Source of the DNA: an uncultured Bacteroides sp.
GTDB taxonomy: Bacteria; Bacteroidota; Bacteroidia; Bacteroidales; Bacteroidaceae
Reading direction: 5' to 3'
NCBI RefSeq assembly: GCF_963677945.1
Contig: NZ_OY782578.1
Coordinates: 2,137,258-2,201,257, forward strand
Length of the DNA: 64,000 nucleotides
The number at the start of each line of letters is the position of its first letter. Position 1 is the stretch's first letter. Shown here piece after piece: positions 17,714 through 24,745 of the stretch. The position numbers and the translations under genes are program-made. The notes below the pieces were generated by a model. It worked only from the letters and a program-made list of their open reading frames with translations. It did no database searches and was not told where the DNA came from.

Positions 17714-19426
17714 TTAAATATTTTCCCATTTAACAAGAGCTGTATTCTCATTTGAAAGTTGCTTTACCTTTTCAATCCAAATAAGTTCCTCATGAGATTT
17801 GGCTTGTAGAAAAGGGCTTTTCGTATTTGTAAGCGAAAGGCAGGAATTGACTATCCACCATTTGTTATGAATGCCTGCGCGCTGCAAATCCTTCTGCAAA
17901 CGTTCAGCCTCGAAAACGGGGGTAGTCTCGGGTAACGTAACAATGACTACTTCTGTTTCCTGAGAGTTACGCAAGCGTGGTAACAGATTACGTACAGCAT
18001 CAGGTATATCACCCTGTGTGCGTTCCACCTCCTTATGATAACTTTCCGTAGCATCAAGTAGCAGTAAAGTATGTCCGGTAGGGGCAGTGTCAATGACAAC
18101 AACCTCTTTGTCTGCCTTATCAACGATTTGTGCAAAAGCTTTAAATATAGCAATTTCCTGAGTGCACGGAGAACGCAAGTCTTCTTCTATATATTCCATA
18201 TCCTCAGCAGTCATTGTTGATGCAGCTTTGGAACGTACCTCGTTTTTATACTTCTCTAATTCCTCAACCTCATCAATTCTGCTGACTGTGATTCCTGCTT
18301 TAATAGCCGAGTCATAATTAAGATGGTTAGCCGGATCAGTTGTTGTCAAATGCACTTTTGTTCCTCTCGAAGTCAGTCCTAAAGCTATCCTTGTAGCCAT
18401 AGTTGTCTTCCCAACACCACCTTTTCCCATTGTAAATACAACACGTTTCCCGGATTGATAGAGGTCGTCAATCAAATTTTCCAGCCCTTTCACATTATTA
18501 AGTGATTCGTAATCACTATTCTCAGAGATTACATCTTCACTTAACATTCGACGGATATTTGCAATATTTGAAAGATTATAGGAGCGGAGTGGAACACTGA
18601 ATATTGGATAACCCTTCAGTGATTCGGGCATATTTTTCAATGCATCCTGTTGTCTTTTGTACAATTGCATAGAAATGATGTCTGTATCATCTGCTTGTTG
18701 CAAAACACCATTTATGATTAGAACCTGATTCTTAATGCCAAGCAATTGAAGTTCATTAGATGAACGTGCAGCTTCTTTAAGCGGGGCGATTTCAGGACGG
18801 CTAACTAATACGAGATTTGTTAGTTTTGCATCTGCTAAAGTTATAACAGCTTGTTTATAAATTCCTTTGCGTTCTTCCAATCCAGCTAACTGTCCCAGGC
18901 AAGATGCCCCATGTGTGCTTTCACTGATAAAAGTACTCCATGCAGATGGTAATTGCAACATTCGCAAGGTGTGCCCTGTTGGAGCAGTATCAAATATGAT
19001 ATGATCATATTCTTTCTGTTTTTCCTCATTGGTAATAAAATCAGAAAACTCATTGAACGCGGCAATTTCTACGGTACATGAGCCAGATAACTGTTCTTCC
19101 ATTTGGTTAATCACACTTTCCGGCAGTTTTCCCCGATAAGGGCTAACAACACTTTCTCTATAGTCGGCTGCAGCTTGTTCTGGATCAAGGTTGGCAACAG
19201 TTAAGCCCGGAACTTCTGCAATAGATGCTCCATGAACATCAAGAGGTTGATTAAATACATCCTGCAGATTTGAAGCTGGGTCGGTGCTGATAAGCAGAAT
19301 ATTCTTTCCTTGATCAGCCAAACTTACAGCTGTGGCACATGCAATAGATGTTTTACCCACGCCTCCCTTTCCCGTAAAGAATAGGTATTTTGTTAATTTT
19401 ATATCGGATATATTAAATGCTTTCAT
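17714..19426 (-). CDS. arsA: Arsenite-stimulated ATPase ArsA
   Basis: The 570-residue protein has two ATPase halves, each with a deviant Walker A (GKGGVGKTSIA and GKGGVGKTTMA) and switch motifs DTAPTGHTLR and DTAPTGHTLLLL. The As(III)-binding Cys of the family are visible: Cys117 (GSCTVEIAAF), Cys176 (GASCLGQ) and a third in SPCTQEIAIF. Together these make up the allosteric metalloid site. ArsA is cytoplasmic, accepts As(III) from ArsD and powers export through the permease. It follows arsD by only 7 nt. Confidence 0.95.
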   Translation of the reverse strand: MKAFNISDIKLTKYLFFTGKGGVGKTSIACATAVSLADQGKNILLISTDPASNLQDVFNQPLDVHGASIAEVPGLTVANLDPEQAAADYRESVVSPYRGKLPESVINQMEEQLSGSCTVEIAAFNEFSDFITNEEKQKEYDHIIFDTAPTGHTLRMLQLPSAWSTFISESTHGASCLGQLAGLEERKGIYKQAVITLADAKLTNLVLVSRPEIAPLKEAARSSNELQLLGIKNQVLIINGVLQQADDTDIISMQLYKRQQDALKNMPESLKGYPIFSVPLRSYNLSNIANIRRMLSEDVISENSDYESLNNVKGLENLIDDLYQSGKRVVFTMGKGGVGKTTMATRIALGLTSRGTKVHLTTTDPANHLNYDSAIKAGITVSRIDEVEELEKYKNEVRSKAASTMTAEDMEYIEEDLRSPCTQEIAIFKAFAQIVDKADKEVVVIDTAPTGHTLLLLDATESYHKEVERTQGDIPDAVRNLLPRLRNSQETEVVIVTLPETTPVFEAERLQKDLQRAGIHNKWWIVNSCLSLTNTKSPFLQAKSHEELIWIEKVKQLSNENTALVKWENI

Positions 19427-19433
19427 ATTTATT

Positions 19434-19760
19434 CTACTTTAATGGAATAAAATCTAATGAAACACCTGTCCATTCACTAAGCTGTTTATTAGTAGGATAA
19501 CCTTTTGTAACCACAACCTCGTTATCAACCAATGTAACAGGCAATCCATCCGCACCATTATCCTGAAGATACTTATTTACCACACTATTAGATACATAAA
19601 CTTGTGGTTCGTCTCTCAGATTATGCCGGATTATATTTATTCCTTTTCGTTTGAGAAGTTCAACTACTGCAGCAATTCTCATTAAATCAGGGTTGATGTT
19701 TGGGCCGCAAAGCCCCGTTGGGCAACACATTGCCGGATCAAATATTTCTATCTTTTTCAT
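19434..19760 (-). CDS. arsD: Arsenite metallochaperone ArsD
   Basis: The 108-residue protein carries Cys12, Cys13 and Cys18 in MCCPTGLCGP, the As(III)-binding set used to hand arsenite to ArsA. The rest (ALLxL-type chaperone fold; VVELLKRKGI, GADGLPVTLVDNEVV) fits the family. It sits immediately before arsA, as in known ars operons. It is cytoplasmic. The C-terminal vicinal Cys pairs of the E. coli plasmid protein are absent, which is common in chromosomal ArsD. Confidence 0.95.
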   Translation of the reverse strand: MKKIEIFDPAMCCPTGLCGPNINPDLMRIAAVVELLKRKGINIIRHNLRDEPQVYVSNSVVNKYLQDNGADGLPVTLVDNEVVVTKGYPTNKQLSEWTGVSLDFIPLK

Positions 19761-19771
19761 CTTAATCTATT

Positions 19772-20470
19772 TTAAATATAAAAAATAATGGCGTAATAGA
19801 AGCCAACAACAATGAATGCAGCTGCAACGATACGTCTGAACCAGAGTTCAAAGGTTTTTATGTGATTGTAAAGGTTGCCCACATTACCCACAGCAAAAGC
19901 CAGCAGCCAGGCAAATATAATAACCGGTAGAGCTGTTGCGATGGCAAATAATACAGGCAGATATAATCCACTTGCGCTGTTTATGGTAATTGGAATAAGC
20001 ATGGCAAAATAAAGAACGCCGCTATATGGACAGAATGCCAGTGCGAAAATCATTCCAAGCAAAAGAGAACTCCAGTAACTGCCTTTTCCTTTTTCACCAA
20101 TCTTATCTGTCAGACCTGAAAATCCCGGGAATTTGATTTTAATAATATCCAGCATGAATAGACCGATTATAATTAGCAACGGTCCGAGAAGCTTTTCGCC
20201 CCATCCCTGAAACAACATTGAAATATTCATCTGATTTGCTCCGAAATAGAGAATTGTAGCCAAGCCTGTATAACTGATAGCTCGTCCAAGCGTATAAACT
20301 AATCCGTTTATAAATACTCGTTTGCGGTTCTCAATATCCCGACTGATAAATCCGATGGCCGTAATATTTGTTGCTAAAGGACAAGGACTTATAGCAGTCA
20401 TCAGTCCTAATATTATTGCTGTAAGAAATGAATATTGAGAGTTATCGAGTATGCTTTGTAGAAATTCCAT
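19772..20470 (-). CDS. CcdA/DsbD-like membrane protein, ArsG-type putative efflux permease
   Basis: The 232-residue protein has six or more membrane helices. It has the paired Cys motifs of the CcdA/DsbD family: ISPCPLATN in helix 1 and AFCPYSG in the middle. Inside ars operons this branch is commonly called ArsG, an efflux permease proposed for aromatic arsenicals, but that role rests on context. A transmembrane electron carrier supplying the neighbouring thioredoxin-like proteins is an equally sensible reading. It is spaced 11-15 nt from its neighbours. Confidence 0.75.
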   Translation of the reverse strand: MEFLQSILDNSQYSFLTAIILGLMTAISPCPLATNITAIGFISRDIENRKRVFINGLVYTLGRAISYTGLATILYFGANQMNISMLFQGWGEKLLGPLLIIIGLFMLDIIKIKFPGFSGLTDKIGEKGKGSYWSSLLLGMIFALAFCPYSGVLYFAMLIPITINSASGLYLPVLFAIATALPVIIFAWLLAFAVGNVGNLYNHIKTFELWFRRIVAAAFIVVGFYYAIIFYI

Positions 20471-20485
20471 TTTACCGAATTGTTT

Positions 20486-20911
20486 TTACTTTAATAATGG
20501 ATCAACGACCTTTTTAATCTCTTGTTTCAGTTTGTCAGGATTGTTTCTTGCATACATAAAACCTTGTGAGGTAAGGTCGGTTCTCTTATTGCCTTTTATA
20601 ATGAGAAGGCTTTGACCAGATGCCTGACATTTGTTGGCAAGAGATTCACTGCTTTTATCATCAAGGTTGTAACTATTAAAAGTAATCATTCCCTTTTTAA
20701 ACTGCTCAGGGTATAAAGCTGCAATATCCTTTTTTGATTCAGATTCTACCGCCATACAAGTTGGGCATCTGCGTGTAAAGTGGAAGTAGTAAACCTCGAT
20801 TTTTGAAGAAGCAGGTTTTGCAGTATTCTGCTTTTTATTGTTTTGTGCGTTGCATGAGAAACTTCCCAATATCATAAGAAGGGAAAAACAAATCATTAAA
20901 ATGCGTTTCAT
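20486..20911 (-). CDS. ArsF-type thioredoxin-fold lipoprotein
   Basis: The 141-residue product has a signal peptide with lipobox-like LGSFSCNA, so it is probably a periplasm-facing lipoprotein. A thioredoxin-like fold follows with RRCPTCMAVE, where CPTC is the redox pair. This gene type is often found next to the CcdA-like ArsG gene and is annotated as ArsF, a nitrophenyl-type reductase subunit, from context. It may receive electrons from the CcdA-like protein next door. Confidence 0.75.
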   Translation of the reverse strand: MKRILMICFSLLMILGSFSCNAQNNKKQNTAKPASSKIEVYYFHFTRRCPTCMAVESESKKDIAALYPEQFKKGMITFNSYNLDDKSSESLANKCQASGQSLLIIKGNKRTDLTSQGFMYARNNPDKLKQEIKKVVDPLLK

Positions 20912-20924
20912 AATTAATTGTGCT

Positions 20925-21158
20925 TTATTTGATTAATACTTGTTTAATCTCTTCTAAAGAAGTAACTTTTCCTTTAATTACAACTTCTCCATCAACAACA
21001 AGAGCCGGTGTAGCCATTACTCCATATTTCATAATCTCCATAATATCTTCTATCTTACTTACAGTAGCATCAATGCCATTTTGTTCAATAACCTCGCGAG
21101 TTAATTTTTCAAGTGTCTTACACTTAGAACATCCTGTTCCTAAAACTTTAATTTCCAT
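20925..21158 (-). CDS. Small thioredoxin-like protein (redox-active disulfide family)
   Basis: The 77-residue protein has GTGCSKCKTLEKL (CxxC at Cys10/Cys13) and the cis-Pro motif ATPALVVDGEVV. It belongs to the TM0996/MTH895 glutaredoxin-like family. It is cytoplasmic and could regenerate the arsenate reductase half of the fusion protein, which needs thioredoxin. It lies 62 nt after arsR, with a second ArsR-type operator in between. Confidence 0.85.
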   Translation of the reverse strand: MEIKVLGTGCSKCKTLEKLTREVIEQNGIDATVSKIEDIMEIMKYGVMATPALVVDGEVVIKGKVTSLEEIKQVLIK

Positions 21159-21185
21159 AATTGATATTTATTTAATAATTAATCG

Positions 21186-21207
21186 TAATTCGCAAAACAA
21201 CGAACAA
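21186..21207. promoter_or_regulatory. Second ArsR-type operator between arsR and the thioredoxin-like gene
   Basis: TTCG-N8-CGAA with spacer CAAAACAA and right arm CGAACAA closely copies the operator at the arsR promoter (same spacer length, same right arm, spacer starting CAAA). The left outer bases are weaker (TAATTCG). A full promoter is not evident here, so it may act as an auxiliary site or roadblock. Confidence 0.55.
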
Positions 21208-21220
21208 TAAAGGCAAAAAA

Positions 21221-21547
21221 TTATCCGCAGCAGACCTTATTTATATTTTTCTTATCATAAAATCTGGCAAAGAGTTGCTGAGCTTTTATCCAGTTTTCTT
21301 TATTAATGCAATAACGCACTTTAGGCCCTTCTATCTCACCTTGAATCAATCCGGCGTCTTTCAGTTCTTTCAAATGTTGTGAAACGGTAGCCTTAGCTAT
21401 CGGCAACTCATCATGAATATCACCGAAGAAACAACTTTCCTGTGATGCAAGGAAATCAATAATAGCAATGCGGGCAGGGTGTCCCATTGCCTTTGCATAT
21501 CTTGCTAACTGTTCCTGTTCTGCTGTGTAATCTTTTTCTTTTTCCAT
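21221..21547 (-). CDS. arsR: Arsenic-responsive ArsR family repressor
   Basis: From the ATG at 21547 the protein has 108 residues, the normal ArsR size; a longer open frame upstream would run across the operator and is not credible. The winged helix is clear: [36 protein letters not shown], and [10 protein letters not shown]. Candidate As(III) ligands are the Cys in ESCFFGDI and the C-terminal pair in KVCCG. It represses its own operon until As(III) binds. It is the first of eight genes. Confidence 0.9.
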   Translation of the reverse strand: MEKEKDYTAEQEQLARYAKAMGHPARIAIIDFLASQESCFFGDIHDELPIAKATVSQHLKELKDAGLIQGEIEGPKVRYCINKENWIKAQQLFARFYDKKNINKVCCG

Positions 21548-21550
21548 ATA

Positions 21551-21588
21551 TTGTTCGCAAATATACGAACAAGAAAACAGAATGCAAA
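21551..21588 (-). promoter_or_regulatory. ars operon promoter with embedded ArsR operator
   Basis: On the minus strand TTTG (21585-21588), a 19-nt spacer and TATATTTG (21558-21565) form a consensus Bacteroides promoter. The perfect dyad TTGTTCG-N8-CGAACAA (21551-21572) is centred exactly on the -7 box, so repressor binding would cover it. Confidence 0.8.
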
Positions 21589-21660
21589 TATTCAGGATGA
21601 TTTTTATTCTTTTTAGCAATAGTTTTTTATCCATAGAGAAGAATCTTATATTAAAATTCA

Positions 21661-21689
21661 TTGATATATCAATTCTATTTGTACCTTTG
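21661..21689 (+). promoter_or_regulatory. Promoter of the small monooxygenase gene
   Basis: TTG (21661-21663), an 18-nt spacer and TACCTTTG (21682-21689) fit the consensus. The gene downstream also has an unusually strong Shine-Dalgarno sequence, AGGAGGAG (21727-21734), 6 nt before its ATG, which is rare in Bacteroidetes. Confidence 0.6.
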
Positions 21690-21740
21690 GTGTTGTTATT
21701 TATAACTTTCTAAAAATAATTTTAATAGGAGGAGAATCTA

Positions 21741-22028
21741 ATGGTAAAAGTGATTGCTAAATTCTTTGTTAAAGAGGATAAAGTTGAAGATTTTTTAAAA
21801 TTGGCTAATGTCTTAGTTGAAGAATCGAGAAAAGAGGCAGGATGTGTAAGTTATAATCTACTTCAGGATGTAAGTAACCCACAAACATTAATAATGGTTG
21901 AAGAGTGGGAGAGTGCAGGAATCTTGAAAACACATATGGCCTCAGCTCACTTTACAAGTATTATCCCTAAAATGAGTTTATTGCAGTTTCAGAAAGAAGA
22001 AATTACAGTTTGTAAAAACGTCTTTTAA
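21741..22028 (+). CDS. ABM-domain monooxygenase-like protein
   Basis: The 95-residue protein is a single antibiotic-biosynthesis-monooxygenase (ABM, dimeric ferredoxin-like) domain: MVKVIAKFFVKEDKVEDFL, ESRKEAGCVSYNLLQD, LIMVEEWESAGILKTHMAS and HFTSIIPKMS. Relatives such as YgiN act on quinols without a cofactor or protect against quinone stress. The substrate here is unknown. It is divergent from the ars operon, ends in its own terminator and probably forms a single-gene unit. Confidence 0.85.
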   Translation: MVKVIAKFFVKEDKVEDFLKLANVLVEESRKEAGCVSYNLLQDVSNPQTLIMVEEWESAGILKTHMASAHFTSIIPKMSLLQFQKEEITVCKNVF

Positions 22029-22032
22029 AAAC

Positions 22033-22068
22033 AAACGAGGACTCCTCATAAGCAGGAAGTCCTCGTTT
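22033..22068 (+). terminator. Terminator of the ABM gene
   Basis: AAACGAGGACT pairs perfectly with AGTCCTCGTTT (11 bp, loop 14 nt), 4 nt after the stop codon and followed by TTAGTTTT. It may also serve the convergent flavoprotein gene. Confidence 0.8.
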
Positions 22069-22091
22069 TAGTTTTCCGTATAGTATAGATT

Positions 22092-23195
22092 TTATTTTTT
22101 TGAGAAGAGTTCTTTCTCTCTCCATTCTTTCATTAATTCAGAAATAGTGTTTTTAACACTCATAATTTTTTCTGCTCTATAAGCATTTGCTCCGGCAAAA
22201 GCATATCCATTTTTAAAGTTTCCTTTGAATGCATTGTAAAGAGCCAGCATAATGCAATATGGGCTTTTAGAAATATCGCAAGTCTTAATGCAGTGGAATG
22301 GACAAGATTTAGGTTGCTTAATGCCCTCCTTAACCTGATTAATAAATGAACCTCCAATTGCACGGCCAGGCATACCTACCGGACTTTTAATAATTTCAAT
22401 ATCCTCTTCCTTTGCATCTAAGTATTGTTGCTTAAAGGCTTCAGAAGCATCACATTCTTCTGTGGTTACGAAGCGGGTTCCTAACTGTACGCCCGAAGCT
22501 CCAAGTTCCATCATACGATAAATGTCTGCTCCGGTGTAAATACCTCCAGCAGCAATCACAGGAATCTTCTTATTGTATTTTTCTTCAAATACTGCAACTT
22601 CAGCTACGACCTGTGGCAGAACTTCTTCCAGAGAATAGTGTTCGTCGGTAATCTGATTTTCCTTGTAACCAAGGTGTCCTCCGGCTTTAGGGCCTTCAAC
22701 AACTACAGCATCAGGAAGATAGTTGTACTGACTGTGCCATTTTTCGCAGATGATTTTTACTGCACGTGCCGATGAAACAATAGGCACAAGCTTTGTTTTG
22801 CTACCTTTTGGAAGGAAGCTTGGTAAATCAAGAGGAAGTCCGGCTCCACTGAATATGATGTCAGCTTTTTCAGCAATGGATGTTTTTACCATATCTGCAA
22901 AGTTGGTCATGGCAACCATAACATTCACTCCGATAATGCCTTTGGCTTTTTCCTGAGTTTCTTTAACCATTTCGCGTGCTTTTCTTAGTTCTTCTTTAAG
23001 ACCTAAGACACATGCTTCACTAAAATTACTTGATAATTTATTGTATAGAAGTCCCAAACCAGCGCAAGAGATTACGCCGATGCCTCCTTCGTTTGCTACG
23101 GCTGAGGCTAGGCCTGACAAAGAGATTCCTACGCCCATTCCACCTTGGATAATTGGAACTTGAGCCTTTAGGTCTCCGATAGATAATGTTTTCAA
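22092..23195 (-). CDS. Nitronate monooxygenase / 2-nitropropane dioxygenase family flavoprotein
   Basis: The 367-residue TIM-barrel FMN protein begins close to PIIQGGMGVGISLSGLASAVAN, the family's N-terminal signature. Later motifs are EGPKAGGHLGY, IPVIAAGGIYTGADIYRMMELGASGVQLGTRFVTTEEC (read in two parts) and SPVGMPGRAIGG. The start must be the TTG at 23195 because the first in-frame ATG falls inside the conserved GGMGVG motif. A Cys-rich C-terminal part (CPFHCIKTCD) is typical of a Bacteroides and Firmicutes subgroup. It may oxidise nitronates or be an enoyl-ACP reductase-like enzyme; the subgroup is unassigned. Confidence 0.85.
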   Translation of the reverse strand: MKTLSIGDLKAQVPIIQGGMGVGISLSGLASAVANEGGIGVISCAGLGLLYNKLSSNFSEACVLGLKEELRKAREMVKETQEKAKGIIGVNVMVAMTNFADMVKTSIAEKADIIFSGAGLPLDLPSFLPKGSKTKLVPIVSSARAVKIICEKWHSQYNYLPDAVVVEGPKAGGHLGYKENQITDEHYSLEEVLPQVVAEVAVFEEKYNKKIPVIAAGGIYTGADIYRMMELGASGVQLGTRFVTTEECDASEAFKQQYLDAKEEDIEIIKSPVGMPGRAIGGSFINQVKEGIKQPKSCPFHCIKTCDISKSPYCIMLALYNAFKGNFKNGYAFAGANAYRAEKIMSVKNTISELMKEWREKELFSKK

Positions 23196-23357
23196 AATAT
23201 AATGCTTTATAGAATTATGGTGTCAAAGGTAATATTATAACTGGAAAAGATAGTTGAAAATGAAACAATTTTTCGTGAGACCTGATTTTTTGTGATTTAT
23301 TATATCTTGATATACGGATAGTCTGTCTATCAATATACTAATATGTGTATCATATTG

Positions 23358-24437
23358 TTACCTACCTCCGGTGGTTAGTTTTGTAAACCGGGGAAAAAGC
23401 TTCCGTGAAGCGTAATAGATAAACAGCGTAATGAAGATAATTGAAATTGGAATTATAAAGTATATCAAAGTCATTAGTCCGTCAGATTCCGGTTTTATTG
23501 TTCTAAACAGTATAATTCTTAATATTTTTATGAATGGTTCATGGATAGCGTATACAATAAAACTACCAATAGCTAATGATTTGTTTGGAGTAACTTTTTC
23601 TTTATCAATAAAGTATGCTATGATATTAATAAAGCAGACACATCCACAGATAATACCTATCTTATGAATATATATATTAAAATCAAAATTCTTCGTAAGC
23701 AAGTCAACTATAGCAATTATTGGATATATAATTATTGAAGAAGTGAAAAGTTTGTATGATTCTTCAACGATGTTTTTTTTATTGATGCTAAAGAATGCAC
23801 CGAGGCTAAAGAAAAACAGTGTTTCCGGACGAATGATAGCCGGGTGAAACCAAAATCCAAAATACCAGATAACTCCTAAAAAGACAATTCCAAAAACCTT
23901 TGTCTTTTTTATAAAAGAATGAATAAGAGGAGATATTAGTACGGCCAGCATTAAGTCTCTTATAAACCAGAATGGGTAATTTATGGGGCAGGGTGAAAGA
24001 ATTCCAAATGCATGGGCAAAATCAGTAAATGTGAAGTTTCTTATAATTATACTTGCATCATATAATAAGTTGTTCTTTATTGGAAAGCTCTGGATAATAA
24101 AGTGATAGATTATTATAAAGATATTCCAATACAGATAGGGTATAAAAAGTGATTTGAATCTGCTTTTTAGTTTTTCTTTATATAGTTGGGGTGTGAATTC
24201 CTTTTTATAGAAAAAGAGAAATCCTGAAATAATAAAAAATAGAGGTATACTGGTTCTTGCAATTACATGAGAAAAGAATTCACTCGAATAATAGAAAAGC
24301 GGGCCAATAGATTCGCATGTTTTAATCTCTCCATTTACAATTACTACTGATGAGAAAGCGTGAATAAAAACCACTCCGATAATTAAAGGAAATCTTAAAT
24401 AGTCAATTGTTCTGGACTGCAATTCGTCTTTGGTCAT
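23358..24437 (-). CDS. Acyltransferase family 3 membrane protein
   Basis: The 359-residue integral membrane protein has about ten helices. The N-terminus IDYLRFPLIIGVVFIHAFS contains the R and H of the acyltransferase-3 active region (RxxP...H), and RTSIPLFFIISGFLFF follows, as in the family. It probably acetylates or succinylates a surface sugar or lipid. It stands alone between other operons, so the acceptor cannot be named. Confidence 0.85.
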   Translation of the reverse strand: MTKDELQSRTIDYLRFPLIIGVVFIHAFSSVVIVNGEIKTCESIGPLFYYSSEFFSHVIARTSIPLFFIISGFLFFYKKEFTPQLYKEKLKSRFKSLFIPYLYWNIFIIIYHFIIQSFPIKNNLLYDASIIIRNFTFTDFAHAFGILSPCPINYPFWFIRDLMLAVLISPLIHSFIKKTKVFGIVFLGVIWYFGFWFHPAIIRPETLFFFSLGAFFSINKKNIVEESYKLFTSSIIIYPIIAIVDLLTKNFDFNIYIHKIGIICGCVCFINIIAYFIDKEKVTPNKSLAIGSFIVYAIHEPFIKILRIILFRTIKPESDGLMTLIYFIIPISIIFITLFIYYASRKLFPRFTKLTTGGR

Positions 24438-24681
24438 TTGTTTCTGATTCTGTTGCCATTTTAATTATCCAATTCCCAATGACAAATTATTATAGATTAT
24501 ATTGTTGACTGATTCATTAATCTCTCTGGAAGTTAAGCATATATATTGCATGAATTAGCCAAACGGCAGCAAAAGTACTATAAAGTAACGTGAAAGCCAA
24601 TCGCATACTATAAAAAGATAAGCATTTGCCTCTTTATAAGACCCGTTTAATAAAATTTCTAAATTCTTATTTCGAATATTC

Positions 24682-24713
24682 TTGCATAAATGCTACTTTA
24701 TTTAATACTTTTG
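24682..24713 (+). promoter_or_regulatory. Promoter of the GH31 gene
   Basis: TTG (24682-24684), a 21-nt spacer and TACTTTTG (24706-24713) fit the consensus. The start would be near 24720, about 26 nt before the ATG. Confidence 0.6.
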
Positions 24714-24745
24714 TAATACAATAAGTAGTCTAAACAAATCTAATC

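Noticed and set aside
21548-21661. N-terminal extension of ArsR
   Set aside because: It would translate through the promoter and operator; the 108-residue form matches family length.
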